Made by a program: the position numbers and the translations under genes. A stretch of 13,749 bases of DNA, taken from assembly GCA_027443745.1 (NCBI GenBank), contig DAIAZB010000473.1, positions 1-13,749 on the forward strand, given 5' to 3'. The DNA is from Thiomonas sp. (GTDB lineage Bacteria; Pseudomonadota; Gammaproteobacteria; Burkholderiales; Burkholderiaceae). Shown one piece after another: positions 7,201 to 13,747 of this stretch. A model generated the notes under the pieces. That model was not told the DNA's origin and made no database searches. It saw only the letters and a program-made list of their open reading frames with translations. Within the stretch, counting starts at the first letter, position 1, and each line of letters begins with the position of its first letter.

Positions 7201-7947
7201 TCATGCGCTCGAAGCTTCCTTCGGGGCTGGTGAGCTCGACATGATCCACGCGGTCTGCGCATCGGCGTAGCGCTGTGATGGTGCGGCCGAATAGGAAGCG
7301 CACGCCGTCGCGTTCGCAGTTCGCCGCGAGCGCGCGGGTGAAGGCGTTGGCATCGCCCGATTCGTCATCTGCGGTATAGGTTGCTCCGACGAGGCTTGCG
7401 CGCATTGGCGCCAGCGCCGGTTCGATGCGTACCGCCTCGGCAACATCAACCACCCGTCTCTCGCAGCCGAGCTCATGCATCTCACGCGTGCAGTGCGCTG
7501 CGACCTCGAGGGCTCGCGCGTCCCTATAGAGATGCAAGATACCCCGGCATTGTTTGTCGTATTGCAGGTCGCGACGATTGCGCAGTGCGCGTAGGGCCTC
7601 GCGGCTATACAGCCCCAGCTGAACGAGGTCACGCATATTGCGTGCCGTACGCCAAGGCAGGCATTCCTGTAGAAAGCGAAGGCTCCAGACCCATTGACGC
7701 GGGTCGGCGCGTAGGCGCAGACGCAGCGGTGCATTGTCGCGCCCCAACCAGGCAAGCAACTGCCGGGGCACACCGGGATTCGCCCAAGGCTCGGCGCCGC
7801 TAACCGAGATCTGTCCCCCATTGGCATAGCTGGTACGCGCCGCCACCTGGGCCTGGCGTTCGATCACGGTAACCTCGTGCCCCTGCTCGCGTAAAAAAAC
7901 GCAGATGTGACGCCCACAACACCGGCGCCGAGCACGATGATCTTCAT
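7201..7947 (-). pseudogene. dadA: D-amino acid dehydrogenase (dadA), frameshifted and 3'-truncated
   Basis: DadA is an FAD enzyme that oxidatively deaminates D-amino acids, chiefly D-alanine, to 2-oxoacids. The start ATG at 7947 gives MKIIVLGAGVVGVTSAFF with the FAD-binding GxGxxG. The frame is lost in a run of seven T on the coding strand (A7 at 7893-7899). One more T would join SAFF to LREQGHEVTVIERQ, which continues through SYANGGQISVSGAEPWANPG and a long alpha/beta region to VELTSPEGSF. Homology ends at about 7201, where the IS30 remnant begins on the other strand; about 245 of some 420 residues remain. The truncation makes it a pseudogene whether or not the T-tract frameshift is real. 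Confidence 0.9.
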
Positions 7948-8424
7948 GGATACCCCTGACGCGGCAGTTTCCGCACCAAGGCGGCAGCTGGCGGACTCAC
8001 GCGATTTAACCGGAGACTGATCACGCCAATCCATCGACGATGCCAACGATCGCCCGCCATTGCGGGGATTGGCCTGTCGGCCAGCTGCCGGGCTCAGGTG
8101 CGCCAGCTGGCCGCAATGGACATGGCGTTACCTTGCGAATAGGACGGATCAAGGAATATGAGGGCTCGATCACCAGCAATGACCATTTGCGAGAGATCGC
8201 TGAGCGTGAGACGGACTGATTTTGTTCAGTTGAATTTCAAGACCGAAATCTCCAGAACACCGACGCCGGCCGATTTCTCGAAGCGAATGACTTGGGGAAA
8301 TTGTCGTTTCGTTTGCAGTGAGGGGCACTGTATATCGCCATCCAGATTTCATTTGCGCTCAGACCAATGCTGCGCAATCCCATGGCGACCGTCAGTCTGA
8401 GATCGCCGACCAAGCGGTACTGTG
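7948..8424. other. Divergent intergenic region between dadA and the EAL-CBS-GGDDF gene
   Basis: This stretch must hold the former dadA promoter (minus) and the promoter of the 8425 gene (plus). No convincing -10/-35 pair can be fixed by eye. It contains a 59-codon plus-strand ORF (8040-8219, listed separately). After its stop, the same frame stays open to TGA at 8319-8321, with SVEFQDRNLQNTDAGRFL, which may be the remains of one longer gene. Confidence 0.4.
8040..8219 (+). CDS. Short hypothetical ORF (59 aa), doubtful
   Basis: ATG at 8040, TGA at 8217-8219. The C-terminal half, GVTLRIGRIKEYEGSITSND followed by HLREIAERETD, has a natural amphipathic look. The N-terminal half (rich in G, P, A) does not. 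No recognised family and no good ribosome binding site. It could be the end of a decayed gene. Confidence 0.15.
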   Translation: MPTIARHCGDWPVGQLPGSGAPAGRNGHGVTLRIGRIKEYEGSITSNDHLREIAERETD

Positions 8425-10299
8425 ATGACCGTCATCAAACCGGAACACAATGGATGTAAAAGACAAGTCTATCCGTCCGGAAACCATGAAATGGCCTCGG
8501 TTCTTTCCATCATCGCATCGCCCGCCAGTCTTCCGCAGATCCGCCCCGATCCCCTGTTCGGCCAGATTCTTCTTGCGCGCCAACTGCATTCGGTATTTCA
8601 GCCGCTGATCGATCTCCGCAGTCGCACGTTCCATGGCTTCGAAGCCTTGGTACGTGGACCTGCGGAGTCGCATCTGGAGCGCCCCGATCAGTTGTTCGAG
8701 GCGGCACGCCAATGTGGACGCGTGGCTGAAGTCGACCGTCTTTGCGCGCAGATCAGTATTGAGACCTTCGCGGCCCAAGGACTGCAAGGTCGTCTATTTC
8801 TCAACGTCACCGAGGCGCTTTTCGATTCCGGGTGGTTCGCCGAAGAGGCCACACTACAGTGGCTTCAAACCCGGAAGCTTGCGCCCTCCCGGCTCGTGCT
8901 GGAGTTGCTCGAGTCCGACGCGCTGGCACAGGACAGCCATGCCATTGAACAGGCGCAATTCCTCCGCGAATTGGGCTACGGACTGGCGCTGGATGACCTG
9001 GGACAGGGTTTTGGGCGATTTTCCCTATGGAAGCGCCTGCGCCCGCGCTACCTGAAGATTGACCGCAGTTTCACTGCCAATCTCGGCGACGACCCATTCA
9101 AGGCCGCCTTCGTGCGGTCGATGCTGTTGTTGGCCGAAGCCAGCCAGTCCGTTGTCGTGGCGGAGGGTGTTGAGAGCGAGCGAGATCTGCTCACGCTGCG
9201 CGAACTTGGCGTGCCGATGGCTCAGGGCTATTTCATTGCGCGTCCACATATTCACCCGCCCAGCGAGCCTGCTGCCATCACCCGGCGTGTCCTCGATAGC
9301 CAGCTGCCAACTCTGCACGCCTGGGCCAGCAGGGGCAGCATTGAGCAATCCGTGCTTGGCCTGGCGCGCAGGGTCGAGCCGGTGCGGCCCGAGACCAGAG
9401 TCGAGATCATCCTCCAAGCCCTGGAGCGCGACCGGGACTTAATGTCCGTGCCGGTGGTCGACGACGATGGCGCGCCTCTTGGCATCATCAATCGCTACGT
9501 TCTGGCCGACCGGCTGTTCCGCCCGCATGTGCGCGACCTTTTCGGCAACAAACCATGTAGCCTGCTCATGAGCAGCGACGTGCTGCGTCTGAATGCGAAG
9601 AGCAGCCTGCAGCAGGCCAGCACCCTGATCGCCGATTCGAGCTTCCGTCATGCCACGGAGGGCGTTCTTGTCACCGACCAGGGACAGTACCGCGGCATCC
9701 TGCTCGTGGGCGATCTCCTGCGCCTGATAACCGAGTTCCAAGTGCAGACGGCGCGCTATGCCAACCCCCTGACCTTGTTGCCGGGCAATGTGCCCATCAA
9801 CGACTGTATCGACCGCTGGTTGCGTGAAGGCCAGCGTTTTTCTGCGGCCTATTGCGACATCGACAACTTCAAACCGTTTAACGACAAGTTCGGCTATCGC
9901 ATGGGCGACGAGATCATCCTGCTGTTGGCGGAACTTCTCAAGACCCATCTGCCGCAGGCCACGAGTTTTGTCGGTCATGTTGGCGGCGACGATTTCATCG
10001 CGTTGTCGAGATCGCCCGCGTGGGAGGTCGAGCTGCGGCAGGTTTTGCGTGGTTTCGAGGCTGCCGTGGCGGGGCATTTCGAGGCAGGGGTACTGCATGA
10101 TGGCGGCTTCTGGGCCCACAACCGGCGTGGCGACGCCGTCTTCTTTCCCATCCCGACGCTGTCCATCGGCGCCGTGTGCGTGGACGCGCGAGCCTTCGAG
10201 TCGCACCGCGAACTCTCCAATGTGCTGGCCGATGTCAAGAAGGCGGCCAAGCGCGTTCCCGGTAATCAGTTGTTCGTCGATCGCAGGCAGTACGGCTGA
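8425..10299 (+). CDS. EAL-CBS-CBS-GGDDF cyclic-di-GMP phosphodiesterase-type protein
   Basis: A soluble protein of about 624 residues with no membrane segment. An EAL domain lies at about 50-285, a pair of CBS-like repeats at about 305-440 (SVPVVDDDGAPLGIINRY and EGVLVTDQGQYRGILLVGDL), and a GGDEF-type domain at about 450-615. Numbered from GTG 8422, the EAL residues are all present: E74, N128, E161, D191-D192, K212, E248, Q268, so phosphodiesterase activity is likely. The GGDEF-type site is GGDDF (521-525), with Asp in place of the metal-binding Glu and no RxxD I-site. The DxDxFKxxND motif (479-488) is kept. A GTP-binding regulatory role, as known for some degenerate GGDEF domains joined to EAL, is more likely than cyclase activity. 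CBS pairs usually bind adenine nucleotides. Alternative starts are GTG 8422 and ATG 8491; the latter begins closer to the conserved part. A small HTH-like gene follows after 89 nt. Confidence 0.92.
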   Translation: MTVIKPEHNGCKRQVYPSGNHEMASVLSIIASPASLPQIRPDPLFGQILLARQLHSVFQPLIDLRSRTFHGFEALVRGPAESHLERPDQLFEAARQCGRVAEVDRLCAQISIETFAAQGLQGRLFLNVTEALFDSGWFAEEATLQWLQTRKLAPSRLVLELLESDALAQDSHAIEQAQFLRELGYGLALDDLGQGFGRFSLWKRLRPRYLKIDRSFTANLGDDPFKAAFVRSMLLLAEASQSVVVAEGVESERDLLTLRELGVPMAQGYFIARPHIHPPSEPAAITRRVLDSQLPTLHAWASRGSIEQSVLGLARRVEPVRPETRVEIILQALERDRDLMSVPVVDDDGAPLGIINRYVLADRLFRPHVRDLFGNKPCSLLMSSDVLRLNAKSSLQQASTLIADSSFRHATEGVLVTDQGQYRGILLVGDLLRLITEFQVQTARYANPLTLLPGNVPINDCIDRWLREGQRFSAAYCDIDNFKPFNDKFGYRMGDEIILLLAELLKTHLPQATSFVGHVGGDDFIALSRSPAWEVELRQVLRGFEAAVAGHFEAGVLHDGGFWAHNRRGDAVFFPIPTLSIGAVCVDARAFESHRELSNVLADVKKAAKRVPGNQLFVDRRQYG

Positions 10300-10388
10300 A
10301 CGCTGTGCCAGACGGGCGATTTCATCGTTGTGTCACCTGCCCGGTTTATGGTGAATAGCCGAGCCTTCACAACGTCCCCGGCATAACC

Positions 10389-10946
10389 ATGATTCCAAGC
10401 CTGAGCACCGTGCAGCGCCACATCCTTATTGTTTGCAACGGCGAACGCAGCGTGCAGGACATTGCCGATCTGATCGGCCCGCAGGTCCACAACCTGGTCA
10501 AAGATTTGTTCGGACGGGGGTTCGTGCGCGACAAGCGCGCCTCTGCGCCTTCGAAGAACTCTGCGCCGGCCGCTGCTGCGTCATCCCACGCCGCCAACCC
10601 GGCCCCACCACTCAAGCGCCGTTCACTGGTGATGGCGCGCATGTACTTGTTCGACATGATGGAGCGCGTGCTCGGCCGGCAAAGCGACGTCGTGCGCCAG
10701 CACCTACGCGTGGCTGATACGCCCGCGCGCATCGGTGAGGCGATGTGTGCTTGTATCGAATTGCTGGTTGAACTGGCTGAGCCAGGGATCACCATGCGGG
10801 TCGCCGAGCAAGTCGCCGGCATGCTCCCCGACGAGCATGCAGCAATGGGTTACCCGGGGGTGTCCGGATTTTTGTGTTTGAGGCAGGCACCGTCACCAAA
10901 CCGGGGGCTACCAATGCTTGAGGGTGGTGAGAGAGCTTTGACCTGA
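10389..10946 (+). CDS. Small two-part protein: winged-helix-like N-terminus plus helical domain; C-terminus replaced by foreign sequence
   Basis: A 185-residue ORF 89 nt after the EAL-CBS-GGDDF gene and on the same strand. Residues 1-48 (STVQRHILIVCNGERSVQDI, then LIGPQVHNLVKDLFGRGFV) look like a winged-helix fold of the type that reads a threshold state and binds DNA or protein. A Pro/Ala/Ser linker (51-76) leads to a helical domain of about 70 residues (RRSLVMARMYLFDMMERVLG to QVAGMLPDEHAAM, 78-153). From about residue 154 the sequence (YPGVSGFLCLRQAPS...) has the character of mobile-element DNA, so the native C-terminus was probably near 153. The core may still fold. No family name is known to me. 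Its neighbour suggests a role in c-di-GMP output, but that is inference only. Confidence 0.7.
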   Translation: MIPSLSTVQRHILIVCNGERSVQDIADLIGPQVHNLVKDLFGRGFVRDKRASAPSKNSAPAAAASSHAANPAPPLKRRSLVMARMYLFDMMERVLGRQSDVVRQHLRVADTPARIGEAMCACIELLVELAEPGITMRVAEQVAGMLPDEHAAMGYPGVSGFLCLRQAPSPNRGLPMLEGGERALT

Positions 10947-11082
10947 CCAAGAAAGGGGCTGGGTTGTTTAGGGCTGAATAAGCCCCGTCAAAGAACCCGC
11001 TCGGGTTGACTGTTACTTCAGCACCAATCATGTGAGCCCCAAGGAGTTCTCCGGTGGCGGCATAGAAGTGGCTCTGCAAATC
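10850..11082. other. Mobile-element debris between the HTH-like gene and an IS3 copy
   Basis: No intact gene. It begins with GGGGGTGTCCGGATTTTTG, which looks like an IS end, although no matching partner end is found in the window. A GGGCT GAATA AGCCC hairpin lies near 10970-10985. The last 70 nt carry a dehydrogenase-like scrap on the minus strand. Confidence 0.4.
11011..11082 (-). pseudogene. Scrap resembling the C-terminal part of dihydrolipoyl dehydrogenase
   Basis: The minus-strand frame reads YAATGELLGAHMIGAEVT, close to the conserved (T)G-x-(L/I)-LG-(A/V)-H-(M/I)-(I/V)-G dimerisation-domain motif of dihydrolipoyl dehydrogenases and related flavoprotein disulfide reductases. Only about 24 codons remain. 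It ends into unrelated sequence at about 11010 and abuts the presumed left end of the IS3 copy at about 11083. The match is short, so this is a tentative identification. Confidence 0.4.
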
Positions 11083-11154
11083 TGAACGGTGCGATCAGTG
11101 CAAACTCCGGGCATGAAGCTGGGCCGAGATCGGTCTGGCGAGAAGGAGTTGTGG

Positions 11155-11421
11155 ATGTTGAAGAAATCCGCGCGGCGCACCCGCCGCACCCACACGCCCA
11201 CGTTCAAGGCCCAGGTAGCCGTCGCCGCGTTGCGTGAAGACAAGACCCTGGCCGAGTTGGCCCAGCAGTTCGAGGGGCATCCCACCCAGATCGTCGAGTG
11301 GAAGCGCCCGTTGCTCAACCATGCCGCCGATGGCTTTGGTGGAGCGCCGACCGTCGCGCCAGTGGATCTGGCGCCGTTGCATGCCAAGATCGGTCAGCTC
11401 ACACTGGAGCATGATTTTTGA
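11155..11421 (+). pseudogene. IS3-family orfA with a premature stop
   Basis: Starts [20 protein letters not shown] after AAGGAG at 11143-11148 with 6-nt spacing. The HTH region is [20 protein letters not shown] and the zipper part [21 protein letters not shown] at 11419-11421 stands where relatives have Leu; the same frame then reads on as EGALTKAGLLSAR, the normal OrfA end. The protein is therefore cut short by a nonsense change just before the usual orfA/orfB overlap. The HTH remains, so a short DNA-binding fragment might be produced. Confidence 0.85.
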
Positions 11422-11459
11422 GAGGGGGCGCTCACCAAGGCGGGATTGCTGAGCGCAAG

Positions 11460-12019
11460 ACGATGATCGACCGAGACCACAAACTCAGCATCACGCGTCA
11501 GGCCCAACTGCTGGGCATGAGCCGCGGTGCGGTGGACGCCCCCCCCAGCCCACGAGCCCAGCCGACTTGGCCCTGATGCGCCAGATCGACGAACGGCATC
11601 TGCAGCATCCCTTCGTGGGCGCGCGCATGCTGCGTCGGCAGGTGGCCCAAGAGGGGTGGCAGGTGGGCCGGCGTCACGTCGGCACACGCATGCGGCGCAT
11701 GGGCATCGCGGCCCTGGCTCCGCAGCCTAGCCCCAGCAAAAAAGCGCCCGGCCACAAGATCGACCCCTACCTGCTGCGCCGACTGACGATTGCGCGCTCC
11801 AATCCGGTCTGGGCGCTCGAGACGACCGACATAGTGATGGCAAGGGGTGCAGTACGAGCGGGTGTATCTCAAGGCCTACGGCAGCGTGAGCGCCCCGCGG
11901 GCCGACGTTGCCGAGTCATGACTGGGTACAACGGCAGCCGGGAGCATTCACGCTTGCAGGATGTCACGCCAGATGCGCAGGACTTTGCCAGCCTGCCGAC
12001 CGAAAAACAGGCCGCATAA
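11460..12019 (+). pseudogene. IS3-family orfB lacking the DDE catalytic core
   Basis: A first piece (MIDRDHKLSITRQAQLLGMS from about 11463) is frameshifted near 11540. The second (PADLALMRQIDERHLQHPFV, GARMLRR, MGIAALAPQPSPSKKAPGHK, ending WALETTDIVMARG) is open from about 11567. At about 11846 it jumps to sequence that in relatives lies near the C-terminus (QYERVYLKAYGSVSA), followed by YNGSREHSRLQDVTPD and the end at 12019, again with frame changes. The deleted part would carry the second Asp and the Glu of the DDE triad, and the first Asp (WALDTT in relatives) is Glu here. It cannot be an active transposase. Confidence 0.85.
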
Positions 12020-12042
12020 GATGGAAGTCCCCGGTGCGCCCC

Positions 12043-12096
12043 GAGTTATCCACCGCGGCTTGCGTTCGTCGCAAGCGCCGCCGCCGTGGACAACTC
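12043..12096. repeat. Long imperfect hairpin with TTATCCAC-like outer arms
   Basis: Outer arms GAGTTATCCAC (12043-12053) and GTGGACAACTC (12086-12096) pair with one mismatch. Inner arms TTGCG and CGCAA flank the loop TTCGT. The left arm contains TTATCCAC, eight of nine bases of the DnaA-box consensus TTATCCACA. It lies 23 nt after the IS3 orfB stop and may be part of that element's end or of another mobile element. An origin is unlikely, as no further boxes or AT-rich unwinding region are seen. Confidence 0.55.
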
Positions 12097-12325
12097 TGCA
12101 TCGTTTGCAACCGCCCGCTGCCCACTGATCGTTCGGGAATCGCTGTTCAGACGAACGGAGCCACTTCTCTCCGGCACTGACGCGCCTGGTCGAGATATTG
12201 CGCACAGACGCTGCGGCACGGGCATCGTCTGCTGCGGGCGATGTGCCCGAGCCGCTCGCGGAAGCGCCAGGCTAGGCGCTCAGACGGGTGGACGGTCCGG
12301 GCCTCGCCCGCACCAGCCAGGAGCA
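12097..12325. other. Unassigned GC-rich stretch before the arsC relic
   Basis: No supported gene. One plus-strand frame stays open from 12129 to TAG at 12273-12275, with [20 protein letters not shown] in it, a plausible helical protein piece that I cannot name. The frame of the arsC relic is also open through here, but its residues ([20 protein letters not shown]) do not look like protein. Confidence 0.3.
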
Positions 12326-12442
12326 AATGGCTTGCGCAGCAAAAGCTGGGACGAATTCGCCGCGCCTGGTGCGCCGGAAATGGATTTCGTCTTCACCATC
12401 TGCGACAAGGCCGCCGGTGAGCCAATGACTGCGCGAGGGTGA
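12326..12442 (+). pseudogene. arsC: Arsenate reductase (low-molecular-weight phosphatase type) fragment
   Basis: The frame reads [20 protein letters not shown] followed by [11 protein letters not shown], the distinctive middle of the thioredoxin/glutaredoxin-linked ArsC family, which reduces arsenate to arsenite. The N-terminal catalytic Cys loop (CTGNSARS in relatives) is missing. After AGE the usual xCPVWPGQ is skipped and PMTA follows directly, a clean 8-codon in-frame loss, then the frame stops at 12440-12442. Only about 38 of some 140-170 residues remain, so it is non-functional. It is a relic of an arsenic-resistance locus. The GNAT toxin gene ends one base away in the opposite direction. 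Confidence 0.85.
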
Positions 12443-12443
12443 G

Positions 12444-12911
12444 TTAAAACGGTAAAAACAGATTTTGGGGATGGTCCGCCATCTGCTGGAAACCATAGCG
12501 TTGATAGAAATCGACGGCGGAGTGTTTTGAATTAACAACAAGGCCAATACCACCAACCTCACCGGAAATACGACTCGCTCGGTCAATAGCGTCAAAGAGC
12601 ATGAACTCTCCAATGCCTTTCCCTTGATGGCCTAATGCTGTCGCCAGCCGCCCAAGACGGAACACAGGTACCTTGGTAGGCAAGCGCTTCGCGTATTGCG
12701 CAGGTAGATTGGTGTTAGCCAGTTCTGCCAGACTAATCGCGTAAAAGCCGAGGATTTCGACGCCGGTCTCGTTAGCGACATAGACAAAGGTCGAAGAAAC
12801 CCCCTTCTCCTTGTGCTGTCTGGCAGTCTGTTTCAGCCAGCCATTAAGGACCACATCACCGCAATCGAAGTTCTTTCTGTCGTGCCTGTCGTTAAGCGGT
12901 AGAACCAGCAT
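12444..12911 (-). CDS. GNAT-family acetyltransferase toxin (TacT/AtaT type)
   Basis: A 155-residue protein with the layout of GNAT toxins, which acetylate the aminoacyl group of charged tRNA and block translation. Visible are the family start FDCGDVVLNGWL (15-26), the acetyl-CoA pyrophosphate loop LGHQGKGIGEFML (93-105), VVNSKHSAVDFYQRYGF (125-141) with Tyr136/Tyr139 at the usual catalytic position, and a short end. Length and motifs are complete. The start overlaps the antitoxin gene by 20 nt, and AAAGGA (12914-12919) lies only 2 nt before the ATG, so translation is probably coupled to the antitoxin. Base composition is visibly poorer in GC than the neighbours, which points to separate acquisition. 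The exact tRNA target cannot be predicted. Confidence 0.92.
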   Translation of the reverse strand: MLVLPLNDRHDRKNFDCGDVVLNGWLKQTARQHKEKGVSSTFVYVANETGVEILGFYAISLAELANTNLPAQYAKRLPTKVPVFRLGRLATALGHQGKGIGEFMLFDAIDRASRISGEVGGIGLVVNSKHSAVDFYQRYGFQQMADHPQNLFLPF

Positions 12912-13182
12912 CGTCCTTTAACCTCTGATAACGGGCTTGGGCCTGAAGAAACTTTTCATTGCGCGGCAGAGGATTCTCAATCATCTCCAGCAGCCTCAAA
13001 GATTCCCGACGAGTCAGGACAATCGTTGATTCGCTTTCAATGACCTTCTCAGCCTTTTCCAGAGCCGCTTGTACGACAAACTGGTTCAGCGTCGCACCAA
13101 CGAGGTCTGCTGCCGCTTGCAGTTTTTCCTGCACATGGTCTGTGATTCTTGTGGTGAGCCGCTTTCCTGTATGAGCGAGCAT
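12892..13182 (-). CDS. DUF1778 / TacA-type ribbon-helix-helix antitoxin
   Basis: A 96-residue protein and the first gene of the toxin-antitoxin pair. The N-terminal ribbon-helix-helix (KRLTTRITDHVQEKLQAAAD, LVGATLNQFVVQAALEKAEK; 7-46) dimerises and binds DNA. The C-terminal part (VLTRRESLRLLEMIENPLPR and on to about 86) matches the region that wraps and neutralises the GNAT toxin in this family. The ATG at 13182 is preceded at 6-nt distance by AAGGAGG (13189-13195), an excellent ribosome binding site that favours antitoxin excess. A promoter with an overlapping palindrome lies just upstream, as expected for autoregulation by the antitoxin-toxin complex. Confidence 0.93.
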   Translation of the reverse strand: MLAHTGKRLTTRITDHVQEKLQAAADLVGATLNQFVVQAALEKAEKVIESESTIVLTRRESLRLLEMIENPLPRNEKFLQAQARYQRLKDDAGSTA

Positions 13183-13188
13183 GGGCAG

Positions 13189-13250
13189 CCTCCTTGGTAG
13201 CCAATGGTTGATAATCCTCAGTATAGGCGTTTGGCGTCATTTTGACACCA
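13189..13250 (-). promoter_or_regulatory. Toxin-antitoxin promoter, operator palindrome and ribosome binding site
   Basis: Read on the minus strand: a -10 box TATACT (13220-13225), a weak -35 GTGTCA (13243-13248) at 17-nt spacing, and the ribosome binding site AAGGAGG (13189-13195). The palindrome 13232-13250 (arms TGGCGTCA and TGACACCA, centre TTT, one mismatched pair) covers the spacer and the -35. Binding of the ribbon-helix-helix antitoxin here would block RNA polymerase. Confidence 0.65.
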
Positions 13251-13255
13251 CTCAC

Positions 13256-13447
13256 CTACTCATCAGCTTTCGACAACTCCATGCGTTTGCCGCAAGCGCG
13301 CGCCAAGCTGCAGCGGATCTCTGACGGCTTGACGCCAGCGAAGTAGGCCGCGCGCTTGGCGTGATCGAGCAGCGCTTTGGGTATTTGCAGCGGGTGGACT
13401 TGGTGTTCGCAGGTCCTTGCATCGTGGGTGATGGCCGGATTCGTCAT
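13256..13447 (-). CDS. Small hypothetical protein
   Basis: About 63 residues from ATG 13447; a GTG at 13465 would add six. The core HPLQIPKALLDHAKRAAYFA followed by GVKPSEIRCSLARACGKRM is basic and helical, with the look of a small nucleic-acid-binding or plasmid-type protein, but I recognise no family. It ends just before the toxin-antitoxin promoter region and has no clear ribosome binding site. Third positions are GC-rich, which supports coding. Confidence 0.5.
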   Translation of the reverse strand: MTNPAITHDARTCEHQVHPLQIPKALLDHAKRAAYFAGVKPSEIRCSLARACGKRMELSKADE

Positions 13448-13507
13448 CGGTTGGCGCGTGAGCACCCAGTGCTCAGACCCTGGATCGGTTGATGAAAGAT
13501 GCGTGGT

Positions 13508-13747
13508 TCACGCGAGCTTGCGGGTCGCGGCCTGCATGATCTGCACCGCCTGCGCCCGGTTGAGTTCTCCGAGAAACCGATCAGCCCAGTCATCGGGTCG
13601 GAGATCGGCGATCCGCTCCTTGATGTGCAGCGCGCGAATCCTGGCGGATTCCAGCGATTCCATCTCGACCAGAAAGCGCTGCCGCGCAAACATGAGCCCG
13701 GCCAGCCCCATGGCAATATCGGGATGGGAGAAGTCGGGCGTCTCTTC
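13508..13747 (-). CDS. Hypothetical protein, partial (C-terminal 79 residues)
   Basis: The frame is open from the right edge to TAG/TGA-type stop codon at 13508. It reads EETPDFSHPDIAMGLAGLMF, then RQRFLVEMESLESARIRALH and IKERIADLRPDDWADRFLGE, ending QIMQAATRKLA. An ATG at 13711 (67 residues) could be an internal start, but the upstream residues are equally protein-like, so the gene probably begins outside the window. Mostly charged amphipathic helices. Family unknown. Confidence 0.5.
   Translation of the reverse strand, partial: EETPDFSHPDIAMGLAGLMFARQRFLVEMESLESARIRALHIKERIADLRPDDWADRFLGELNRAQAVQIMQAATRKLA

Larger units (their letters stand above)
11083..12019 (+). mobile_element. Second IS3-family copy, internally deleted
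   Basis: The presumed left end is TGAACGGTGCGATCAGTG (11083-11100). orfA begins at 11155 and the last orfB codons end at 12019 (FASLPTEKQAA then stop). Complete relatives are about 1.2-1.4 kb and this copy is about 0.94 kb, because roughly the middle third of orfB is gone at about 11846. The right terminal repeat cannot be placed with confidence. Confidence 0.75.

Noticed and set aside
9439..10206. A 255-codon minus-strand ORF
   Set aside because: Antisense shadow of the CBS-GGDDF part of the 8425 gene, whose conserved motifs are unambiguous on the plus strand.
12043..12096. Replication origin, from the TTATCCAC match
   Set aside because: Only one imperfect box pair, GC-rich surroundings and no replication initiator gene in the window.
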